From assembly GCF_900105905.1 (NCBI RefSeq), contig NZ_FNSV01000005.1, positions 868,001 through 932,000 on the forward strand: DNA of 64,000 bases, in the 5' to 3' direction. The DNA comes from Rhodococcus koreensis (lineage in GTDB: Bacteria; Actinomycetota; Actinomycetes; Mycobacteriales; Mycobacteriaceae). The position numbers and the translations under genes are program-made. Below the pieces are notes generated by a model. That model was not told the origin of the DNA. It searched no databases and saw nothing but the letters and a program-made list of their open reading frames with translations. This document shows, piece by piece, positions 57,193 to 64,000 of the stretch (position 1 is its first letter; each line of letters opens with the position of its first letter).

Positions 57193-57808
57193 CTTTCGGT
57201 CCGCACGGCTCGGTACAGGAATGCACGCCGGATCATGCCGAGAACGATCGAGATCACCCGATGTACGACCGTTCCATCGAAACTCGTAGCGCAAACGAGC
57301 ACAGCGAGCCAGCGCAGGTCAAACGATCAAGCACGTAATTCAATAGCGACTGCGGAGTGTCCCCTTCCACAACGCCCCGACCGGCGAGACCGGACCCGTC
57401 ACCCACCACGTGCGCCCGCACACTTGCACTTCGTGCGCTGCTTCACGCCAACCTCCACCACCCCCGTATCCCTCGACACTCCGCTGCTCCACGCACCAGA
57501 CATAGGACGGATCAAGCGGAATACCCTGCCCACGAGAGACAGGCGCTGCGATATGCTCGGCCCAGACGGCAACGGATCCTGACGGACCTGGGCGACAGTG
57601 TTGACGCCGACCCGCCTGCCGCTTCCCAACCGCGCCTCGTGCGGCGAGCGGATCGAATTCCCTTCTTCCTCTCCGGGTCGTTCCCGGCGCCGGACATTTC
57701 GTCCCTCATCCGAGATCGATCGCCGCACCGCGCCTGCTGTCATTCAGCCCGACCGACCCAAAATCGCACGAGCCGGGCATCAAACACACAACAGAATGGA
57801 GTGAAAGC
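57193..57808. other. Long gap with no supported gene
   Basis: About 615 bp. Frames are short and mutually overlapping, with poor codon character. The last 15 bp hold the ribosome site of the next gene (GGAG). Nothing recognised. Confidence 0.4.
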
Positions 57809-58312
57809 ATGAGCACCCACGGAATCACCAACGGTACCGAGCGCGCGATCATCGAGAACATGCTCGACCGCAATCGTGAAGCACTTATCGAGACCACACG
57901 CGGCCTATCCGATGCCGATGCCCGCCGTCGACTCGTCGCGTCGTTGACGACACCGATCTCATTGATCAAGCATGCCGCTGCCGCGGAACGGATCTGGTTT
58001 CAACGATTCTGGGCGGGCCTCGACGAATCCGAATGCGATGGATACTCGCGCCGCGATGAACGTACCTTCGCCGTCGCCGACGACGAATCGCTTACCGACG
58101 TCATCGCCGAGTTCGAGCGGGCAAGCGAACGATCACGAGTGATCGCGTCCGGCTTCGATCTCGACGCCACCAAGGACAATCCCCGCGAGGGAACCGTCAG
58201 CATGCGATGGACATTGCTCGCCATGATCCAAGAGTTCGCCAGACACGCAGGTCATGGAGACATCCTCCGCGAACAAATTTCCACCCCCTCACTACTGCAG
58301 CAGAGTTCGTGA
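57809..58312 (+). CDS. DinB/DUF664-like protein
   Basis: A 167-residue four-helix protein of the DinB/DUF664 group: LIKHAAAAERIWFQRF and MIQEFARHAGHGDILREQI supply the metal-binding His residues. Often thiol-dependent S-transferases (mycothiol or bacillithiol) or of unknown function. GGAG lies before the ATG. Confidence 0.85.
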   Translation: MSTHGITNGTERAIIENMLDRNREALIETTRGLSDADARRRLVASLTTPISLIKHAAAAERIWFQRFWAGLDESECDGYSRRDERTFAVADDESLTDVIAEFERASERSRVIASGFDLDATKDNPREGTVSMRWTLLAMIQEFARHAGHGDILREQISTPSLLQQSS

Positions 58313-58381
58313 CACTTCGGCGCTACCAAGAGGATGCTGTCCGCATACTGCCGCCCATCTGCGCGCCATCGTCCATTGGGT

Positions 58382-58418
58382 AAACACTCGAGGTCGATCA
58401 CCTCGACCTCGAGTGTTT
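58382..58418. terminator. Bidirectional terminator
   Basis: AAACACTCGAGGTCGA (58382-58397), 5-nt loop, TCGACCTCGAGTGTTT (58403-58418): perfect 16-bp stem between convergent genes. Confidence 0.85.
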
Positions 58419-58538
58419 GTCAATCTCCCTTGTCACAGCACCGACCTCCGCTACCACGTGCGACGCACGGCGGTGCCGGGGCGGGACCACATGAGACATC
58501 CTGCGCTGCAATGCAATGAACAGCGGTTCGTGCATTCC

Positions 58539-59648
58539 CTAGGCGAATGGGCCGGCCTCGTCGGCGTGGTTCACAAACGCCGGCCGCTTGCTCCGCAATG
58601 CATCCAGCACGGCTCTTGTGAACTCAGCAGTGCTGGCCGATCCGCCAAGGTCCTGCGTACGGATATCGCTGTCCGCAAGAACATCCTCGAGCGCCGCTAC
58701 CACGGCGGCACCGGCTTCAGGATGCCCGAGGTGTTCGAGCATCAATGCTCCGGTCCAAATTTGGCCGATGGGATTCGCTACACCGAGATTCGCGATGTCA
58801 GGCGCGGAACCGTGCACTGGTTCGAACATCGAGGGGTACGTGCGGTCGGGGTTCACGTTCGCGGAGGGGGCCAAGCCGATTCCTCCGACGATCGCCGCTC
58901 CCAAATCGCTCAGGATATCGCCGAAAAGATTGGACGCGACCACAACATCGAGTGTCTCAGGCCGCTGCACGAAGTACGCGGCGAGGGCGTCGATGTGGTA
59001 GCTGTCGACCGTGATGCGAGGGCGCTCGGAACCAATTTCGCCACAGATCTGATCCCACAGCGGCATCGTGTGAATGATGCCGTTCGATTTCGTCGCCGAA
59101 ACGAGCCGCCCCGTTCTCTCCTCGGCTCGATCGAACGCATAGCGCATGATGCGTTCGATGCCGCGGCGGGTAAACACCGATTCCTGGATCGCGGTTTCCA
59201 TCGACGTGCCGGCGAAGAGTCGACCGCCGGCTTCGGAGTACTCCCCCTCGCTGTTCTCGCGCACGACAAGGAGGTCGACGGCACCGCCGAGGCTCTCGAG
59301 GGGACTGTCGATACCTCGGAGCAGGCGCAGGGGCCGCAAGTTCACGTATTGATCGAACGCTCGCCGGATCGGGATGAGCAGTCCCCACAGCGAGACGTCG
59401 TCGGCGACGGAGGGATCGCCGACGGCGCCCAGGAAGATGGCGTCGCTTTCGGCAAGTCGATCGAGCCCGTCACCGGGCATCATGTGCCCGTGCTCGGTGT
59501 AGTACGCGCAGCTCCACGGGTATGTGGTCCAAGCCAAGGTGAAGTCCCACTGCCGAGCTGCTTGCTCGAGTACTTCCATTGCCGGCTCGATGACTTCGCG
59601 GCCGATACCGTCACCCGGTATCACCGCGATCTGGTGCAAGGTGGTCAC
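58539..59648 (-). CDS. Tartrate/isopropylmalate-dehydrogenase-like oxidative decarboxylase
   Basis: About 369 residues from GTG 59648. IAVIPGDGIGREV at the N-terminus, LVVRENSEGEYSEAG, TKSNGI, and the metal-binding SNLFGDILSDLGA, GSAPDIA. The charged sequence best fits the tartrate dehydrogenase/D-malate dehydrogenase branch, which oxidises and decarboxylates a 2-hydroxy acid with NAD. Last gene of the CoA operon on the minus strand; a GTG with AGGACG upstream is chosen. Confidence 0.88.
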   Translation of the reverse strand: MTTLHQIAVIPGDGIGREVIEPAMEVLEQAARQWDFTLAWTTYPWSCAYYTEHGHMMPGDGLDRLAESDAIFLGAVGDPSVADDVSLWGLLIPIRRAFDQYVNLRPLRLLRGIDSPLESLGGAVDLLVVRENSEGEYSEAGGRLFAGTSMETAIQESVFTRRGIERIMRYAFDRAEERTGRLVSATKSNGIIHTMPLWDQICGEIGSERPRITVDSYHIDALAAYFVQRPETLDVVVASNLFGDILSDLGAAIVGGIGLAPSANVNPDRTYPSMFEPVHGSAPDIANLGVANPIGQIWTGALMLEHLGHPEAGAAVVAALEDVLADSDIRTQDLGGSASTAEFTRAVLDALRSKRPAFVNHADEAGPFA

Positions 59649-59721
59649 GGCGTAGGTCGTCCTGTCATGAGTGCAATCTTCCGGTGATGTGATCGATTCT
59701 GGATGTACCGCGTACCTGTCG

Positions 59722-60591
59722 TCACGATGCGGTCCCCGCGGTCTCGCCCGCAAGAGCTCGTTTGACGACCTGGGGGGAGCCGCCACCGTTGAAATCTCCG
59801 CTGGTCTCGGCATTGTGCGCATGGGCGAGTTGGTGCAGTCCGAAGACCGAGTCGGTTCCGCTGCGGTAGCCCATCAGGTCTTCACACTGGTTGACCGCTT
59901 GCTTCGCGAGCGCGAGGCCGAGGCGGGGTCGCTGCGCAATCCGGTGCGCCAAGGTCATAGCGGTATCCATCAAGTCGTCTCGTTCGACGACACGACTGAC
60001 CATACCGAGTTTGTGGGCCTCGACCGCGGTCAATCGCTCGGCGGTGAAGAGAAATTCCTTCGCCCGCCGGGGACCGAGCTCCCACGGATGTCCGAACATC
60101 TCCACACCGGGAATTCCGAAGTCGACGGCAGCGTCGGCGAAATACGCGTCGCTGCTGGCGACGATCAAGTCGCACGACCACGCCACCATCAGCCCGCCCA
60201 TGATGCAAGCGCCTTGAACGGCAGCGATCGTCGGCTTGGGCAGTTCTCGCCAGCGACGGCACAGTCCCACATACAGTTCCGACTCCCGTGCGAATCGATT
60301 CTCTACTCCTGCCTGTCCGACGTGATCCCACCACAGGGTGCGCCTGTCGAAACTCGTATCACGGTCGCCGGTCGGTCCGAGGTCGTGGCCGGAGGAAAAG
60401 TGCGGTCCGTTGCCGGCCAGGATCGCGACGGCGGCCTCGTCGTCATAGGCGAATCGCTGGAATGCCTCATCCAGTGCGTAGAGGAGTTTTCCGTTCTGTG
60501 CGTTGCGTACTTCGGGCCGATTGAGCGTGATGGTCACGACCTTGCCCGCTCGTTCATAGTGGACGAGGTCAGTGTGATCGATGTGTGTCAT
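59722..60591 (-). CDS. Enoyl-CoA hydratase/isomerase (crotonase) II
   Basis: A 289-residue crotonase: LNRPEVRNAQN, HFSSGHDLG (oxyanion loop), QGACIMGGLMVAWSCDLIVAS and FGIPGVEMFGHPWELGPR. The start overlaps the CoA-transferase stop by 4 bp. Probably hydrates or otherwise processes the CoA ester made by the transferase, as in carnitine-type pathways. Confidence 0.9.
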   Translation of the reverse strand: MTHIDHTDLVHYERAGKVVTITLNRPEVRNAQNGKLLYALDEAFQRFAYDDEAAVAILAGNGPHFSSGHDLGPTGDRDTSFDRRTLWWDHVGQAGVENRFARESELYVGLCRRWRELPKPTIAAVQGACIMGGLMVAWSCDLIVASSDAYFADAAVDFGIPGVEMFGHPWELGPRRAKEFLFTAERLTAVEAHKLGMVSRVVERDDLMDTAMTLAHRIAQRPRLGLALAKQAVNQCEDLMGYRSGTDSVFGLHQLAHAHNAETSGDFNGGGSPQVVKRALAGETAGTAS

Positions 60592-61784
60592 CCGATTGCC
60601 TCTTCAGTTGTGGACGTGGTGGCACCGAGTACGTCAGCGGTGTGCTCCCCGAGACGAGGGGGTGCCCGGAAGATGCCCGCGGCACCTGTCTTGATGGGGT
60701 TGCCGACCATTCTGGCGGTGGATCCATCGGCGAGGTCGACCTCGACAACCATGTCCCGCCGCCTCACAGTTGGGAAGTCGAAGGCTTCTGCGACCGACTG
60801 CACCAGCGCGACCGGCACACCCTGACTGTGGAATTCAGTCACCCAATGCTCGGACGTTTCGGAGAGGAACTTCTTACCGAGAATCTCCTCGAGTTGTTTC
60901 CGGTTTGTCTGGCGGGAAGCGAGATCCGCGAATCGTGGGTCTGTTTCGAGCCACGGTTCCCCGATCGCTCGGCAATAGCCGGTCCACCATCGTGGGATGG
61001 CGCTGGGGGTGGCGTATACGTAGCGGCCGTCGCCGCACTCGAATGCCTGGCTCGGCGGCAAGGTCGCGTGCCGGGTCCCCATTCTTTCGTAGACGATGTC
61101 GTGGGTGAGGTAGTCCTGCGCTTGCCACACGAGCAGGCTCAGTTGGGCATCGAGCAGCGAGATCTCGACGTGGCGGCCCTGCCCATCGATGCGTCGTCCG
61201 TGGACTCCGGCGAGGATCGCGACGGCCGCGAACAGACCTCCGGCGGTGTCGCCGATTTGATATCCGACCCGCGCCGGCGGGCCGTCGGCCTCGCCGGTCA
61301 GGGCCATGACCCCGCTGAGTGCTTGTACCAAGCTGTCCACCGCTGGGTAGTCCGCGAACCGCCCCTCGTTGTCGAATCCGTAGATCGAACACAACACAAT
61401 GGCCGGGTTTCGGGCGTGCAGCGATGTGAAGTCGATACCGAGTCGTTCGAGGACGCCCGGCCGGAAGTTGTGACATACGACGTCCGCCGATTCGACGAGA
61501 CCGAGAAACGCTTCTCTGCCCTCCGGTGCTTTCAAATCGAGGACGACGCTCTGCTTGTTGCGGTTGACGCTGAAGAAGAAGGTGCTGGCGCCGTCGATCT
61601 TGTGAGGAGGGATGCCCCGAACGGGATCGCCTGTCGGGGGCTCGATTTTGATGATCTCGGCACCGAGGTCGCCGAGCAGCATCGTCGCGTATGGTCCCGC
61701 GAGGAAATGCGACAGGTCCAAGACTTTCAAGCCGGTCAACGGTAGCTGCTGCGACGCCGCATGGGCGGGGTCATGGATTGCCAT
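60588..61784 (-). CDS. CaiB/BaiF-family (type III) CoA transferase
   Basis: A 398-residue family III CoA transferase: LKVLDLSHFLAGPYATMLLGDLGAEIIKIEPP and the region VRGIPP, NRNKQSVVLDLK. The Asp nucleophile position is likely in the AVDSLVQALSG area. It activates an acid to its CoA ester using another CoA ester as donor. Tightly packed with both neighbours (4-bp overlap downstream, 3-bp gap upstream). Confidence 0.9.
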   Translation of the reverse strand: MAIHDPAHAASQQLPLTGLKVLDLSHFLAGPYATMLLGDLGAEIIKIEPPTGDPVRGIPPHKIDGASTFFFSVNRNKQSVVLDLKAPEGREAFLGLVESADVVCHNFRPGVLERLGIDFTSLHARNPAIVLCSIYGFDNEGRFADYPAVDSLVQALSGVMALTGEADGPPARVGYQIGDTAGGLFAAVAILAGVHGRRIDGQGRHVEISLLDAQLSLLVWQAQDYLTHDIVYERMGTRHATLPPSQAFECGDGRYVYATPSAIPRWWTGYCRAIGEPWLETDPRFADLASRQTNRKQLEEILGKKFLSETSEHWVTEFHSQGVPVALVQSVAEAFDFPTVRRRDMVVEVDLADGSTARMVGNPIKTGAAGIFRAPPRLGEHTADVLGATTSTTEEAIG

Positions 61785-61787
61785 CGC

Positions 61788-62510
61788 TCACAGTCCCTTC
61801 AGCTCGGCGAGCGACAGTCCGCCGCCCATCAACCGTTGGTTGCCGGGCAACTGAGCGGCCAGCCACCGAGCATGCTCCCCGTGTTCGCCGGCTCCTCTCG
61901 GCACCGTGGCGAGAACTCCCTCCTTGATGAACCGCACCGCGTCCGCATCTGATGCTGCGATCTCCCCTGCCCACCCCAGTGCAACGTCGAGGACCTCACC
62001 CGGGCCGACGACCTTGTTTACCAACCCTGCCCGAAACAGGGTGTCGGGTCCGAGTACATGCCCGAGAAGGAGAATCTCCATCGCCAGCTTGTGCGGGATC
62101 TTCGTGGCCAACCCAGCGGCCAGACCGCGGGACAGACCCAGTCGCGCTTCGGGATACCTGAACTTCGCGTTCGTCGTTGCCACACTCAGATCGGCCTGCT
62201 GAAGCAAGATCATTCCTGCGCCGACACACCAACCATCGATCGCCGCGATGATCGGCTTGTTCGTTGACGGACCCAGGTGCGGCGCCCACGCCGATGTGGT
62301 CGGCGGGTCGGTGACATCGACGCCGACCGTGAAGTTGCCCTCCGAACCGGTCAGGACAGCGACGCGGTCCTCACTCCGGTCGAAACGCAGCCACGCGTCC
62401 TCCAGCCCGACCGCGGCCACGCTGTTCACGGCGTTCTTCTTGCCCGGCCGATTGATCGTGATGATTGCGATGTTGTCGACCGACTCGTAGGAGACAGTGT
62501 CCTCAACCAT
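61788..62510 (-). CDS. Enoyl-CoA hydratase/isomerase (crotonase) III
   Basis: A 240-residue crotonase from ATG 62510, which lies in the end of the reductase gene (8-bp overlap). INRPGKKNAVNS, FTVGVDV (oxyanion), DGWCVGAGMILLQQADLSVA and RLGLSRGLAAG. The presence of two crotonases suggests two steps (hydration and isomerisation or C-C cleavage). Confidence 0.9.
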   Translation of the reverse strand: MVEDTVSYESVDNIAIITINRPGKKNAVNSVAAVGLEDAWLRFDRSEDRVAVLTGSEGNFTVGVDVTDPPTTSAWAPHLGPSTNKPIIAAIDGWCVGAGMILLQQADLSVATTNAKFRYPEARLGLSRGLAAGLATKIPHKLAMEILLLGHVLGPDTLFRAGLVNKVVGPGEVLDVALGWAGEIAASDADAVRFIKEGVLATVPRGAGEHGEHARWLAAQLPGNQRLMGGGLSLAELKGL

Positions 62511-63549
62511 TTTCGGTTCCGTTCTTGTTGTCGAGAGTGACGAGCATCTTCCCGGTGTTCCTGCCGCGCAGCATGTCCAGGAAGGCGACAGGTGCGTTCG
62601 TGATGCCGTGGACAACGGTCTCGTCGTAGCGCAGTCGCCCTTCCCGGACCCACTTGCCGACCTCGCGGTGGAAGTCGGGACGGCGGTCGAGGCTGTCACT
62701 GACGATGAATCCCCGCATGATGAGGCGCTTGGTGACCACCTGGAACAGGTTGCTCGGTCCCGTTACCGGCCCCTCGGAGTTGTACTGAGCGACGGCTCCG
62801 CATGCCGCGATGCGTCCACCGACGTTGAGGACCGCGATCGCGGCTTCGAGGTGTTCTGCGCCCACGTTGTCGAAATAGACATCGATGCCATGCGGTGCAG
62901 CGTCTCGCAGTTGCTCGAGCACCGACCCGTCCTTGTAGTTGAATGCTGCGTCGAATCCGAGGTCGTCGATGAGGTAGCGAACCTTTTCCGCTGAGCCGGC
63001 GCTGCCGATGACCCGCGGAGCGCCACGCAACTTCGCCATCTGACCAACCAGTGAGCCGACGGCACCTGCCGCACCTGAGACGAACACGGTGTCTCGCGGC
63101 GTGAACGACGCCTTGTCGAAGAGCCCGACGTAGGCACTCAATCCCGTCATTCCCAGCACCCCGAGGTGGGTGCTGATCGGTACCTCGGTGTCGCGGATGA
63201 TCGTAGCCGCAGCGTGGTCGAGCACGGCGTACTCGCGCCAACCCAACCGGTGCTGGACTGTCGTGCCTACGGGGATCCCCTGCGCGCGGCTGGCGACGAC
63301 TTCTCCGACGACGGCACCGTCGAGTGCCCGCCCGATCTCGTATGGGGGTACGTAGGACTTCGTGTCGTTCATCCGACCCCGCATGTAGGGGTCGACGCTC
63401 ATGATCTGGTTGCGGACCAGGATCTGGCCGTCGGACGGCTGCACGATCGGCGTTTCGACGATGTCGAAGTTCTCCGGCAGCGGCCACCCCGCCGGGCGTG
63501 AGGCGAGTCGAACCTCGAGGCTGCTGTCCGGTATGTGTTGATCTTCCAT
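62503..63549 (-). CDS. MDR-family NADP-dependent oxidoreductase (CurA/LTB4 reductase-like)
   Basis: A 348-residue zinc-free MDR protein: SVDPYMRGRMND, VFVSGAAGAVGSLVGQMAKL (NADP motif), VDVYFDNVGAEHLEAA. It reduces C=C bonds of enones or enoyl compounds. ATG 63549 (GAGG upstream) is preferred over 63582. It follows the alcohol dehydrogenase gene by 29 bp. Confidence 0.9.
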   Translation of the reverse strand: MEDQHIPDSSLEVRLASRPAGWPLPENFDIVETPIVQPSDGQILVRNQIMSVDPYMRGRMNDTKSYVPPYEIGRALDGAVVGEVVASRAQGIPVGTTVQHRLGWREYAVLDHAAATIIRDTEVPISTHLGVLGMTGLSAYVGLFDKASFTPRDTVFVSGAAGAVGSLVGQMAKLRGAPRVIGSAGSAEKVRYLIDDLGFDAAFNYKDGSVLEQLRDAAPHGIDVYFDNVGAEHLEAAIAVLNVGGRIAACGAVAQYNSEGPVTGPSNLFQVVTKRLIMRGFIVSDSLDRRPDFHREVGKWVREGRLRYDETVVHGITNAPVAFLDMLRGRNTGKMLVTLDNKNGTENG

Positions 63550-63578
63550 GTGTTCCTCGTTCCGTGAAACCAGTGCAG

Positions 63579-64000
63579 TCATGACCCGTGAGGCAGGACA
63601 ATTCCTCGAATGTTCTTCCCTTCCAGCAGGTCGTGATATCCCTGATTGATCTGCTCGAGGGTGTAACGCGTGGTGATGAGCTCGTCCAGCTTGAGGTCGC
63701 CGGACTGGTAGAGGCCCAGTAGGCGGGGGATGTCGTACTGGGGATTGGCCGAACCGAACATGGTGCCCTTGATGGTCTTCTCCAGGACCACCATCATGGC
63801 GCCGGGAATCTTGACGTTGAGGTCCTCGCGACCCGACAGGCCGACGAGGACGACCGTGCCTCCCTTGCCGATCGCGTCGAAGGCATGCGCAACCGTGTCC
63901 TCGTCCACCACACCGACGGCGACCAATGCCTGATCTGCTCCCTGCCCCCAGGTCATGTCGATGACCGCGGCGTGTGCCTGGTCGGCAGCTTCGAAGACGT
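63579..64000 (-). CDS. NDMA-type zinc alcohol dehydrogenase, C-terminal part (cut by window edge)
   Basis: The minus frame continues to the window end. It reads GQGADQALVAVGVVDED, GGTVVLVGLSGREDL, TIKGTMFGSANPQYDIPRLL and ELITTRYTLEQINQGYHDL, typical of mycofactocin/NDMA-dependent alcohol dehydrogenases of actinomycetes. The catalytic zinc half is beyond the edge. It leads the operon, so the pathway may start from an alcohol. These enzymes keep NAD bound and need an external electron carrier. Confidence 0.85.
   Translation of the reverse strand, partial: VFEAADQAHAAVIDMTWGQGADQALVAVGVVDEDTVAHAFDAIGKGGTVVLVGLSGREDLNVKIPGAMMVVLEKTIKGTMFGSANPQYDIPRLLGLYQSGDLKLDELITTRYTLEQINQGYHDLLEGKNIRGIVLPHGS

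Overview
The window is high-GC DNA from a mycolate-type actinomycete, most likely Rhodococcus or a close relative. Support: a WhiB regulator, an F420 (Ddn-type) oxidoreductase, an NDMA-type alcohol dehydrogenase, HAIR-type heat-shock operators, GTG starts with strong GGAGG sites, and several GntR/FCD, TetR and PucR regulators. No rRNA, tRNA, CRISPR array or replication origin was found. The DNA looks like an accessory catabolic region: blocks of catabolic genes separated by decayed insertion sequences and broken genes.

Region 1 (1-10885) is an amine (polyamine-like) catabolic block: a flavin amine oxidase (cut by the window edge), a five-gene minus-strand operon (aminotransferase, aldehyde dehydrogenase, gamma-glutamyl hydrolase of the PuuD type, 3Fe-4S ferredoxin, ferredoxin reductase), a divergent aminoaldehyde dehydrogenase, a glutamine-synthetase-like gamma-glutamyl-amine ligase and a solute-binding domain without a signal peptide. 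Three promoters share the palindrome TAACMT-N10-AKGTTA, which suggests one regulon. A broken alanine dehydrogenase with an IS200/IS605 remnant lies inside it. Region 2 (10886-14631) holds small unknown genes, a decayed transposase, an SDR and a split-barrel flavin/F420 protein.

Region 3 (14640-25150) is a second catabolic island: a GntR/FCD regulator, a GMC oxidoreductase with a C-x5-C-x3-C cluster motif plus its small subunit, two aldehyde dehydrogenases, a proline-racemase-superfamily enzyme with a Ser/Cys active-site pair, an APC permease and a DapA-family lyase. Four promoters here carry the same palindrome (TTGCCA-N4-TGGCMA) followed 13-15 nt later by TAATGG or TAGGTG. I infer a GntR-controlled pathway for a hydroxyproline-like or other cyclic imino acid in which a GMC-type enzyme may replace the usual D-amino-acid-oxidase-type step. 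This is the best candidate for an undescribed system. Region 4 (25387-29163) has a degenerate-receiver response regulator, a second GntR, an SDR overlapping a WhiB gene, an IS110 remnant and a DUF202 gene with one nonsense codon.

Region 5 (29369-34018) is one gene, a Ser/Thr kinase-ATPase-LuxR fusion regulator, interrupted by a 1356-bp insertion sequence. Removing the element and one copy of a 6-bp target duplication restores an open frame of 1096 codons. Region 6 (34235-39849) is a TetR regulator divergent from a translationally coupled lipid-type cluster (DUF4442, Ddn, crotonase, alpha/beta hydrolase with a frameshift in a C7 run, PF10118 protein, 2Fe-2S reductase). Region 7 (39850-47500) holds a truncated MFS gene, an IS701-like remnant, a lone nrdF, and a dnaK-grpE-dnaJ operon with two HAIR operators but no hspR in the window.

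Region 8 (47728-57192) combines an MHS transporter, a MarR regulator, two convergent DJ-1/PfpI paralogues, a choline-dehydrogenase-like GMC enzyme, an ABM-domain protein, a PucR regulator and a TetR/MFS efflux pair with two operator copies exactly 50 bp apart. Region 9 (57809-64000) has a DinB-like protein and a minus-strand operon for CoA-dependent degradation of an organic acid or alcohol: NDMA-type alcohol dehydrogenase, MDR reductase, two crotonases, a CaiB-type CoA transferase and a tartrate/isopropylmalate-dehydrogenase-like enzyme.
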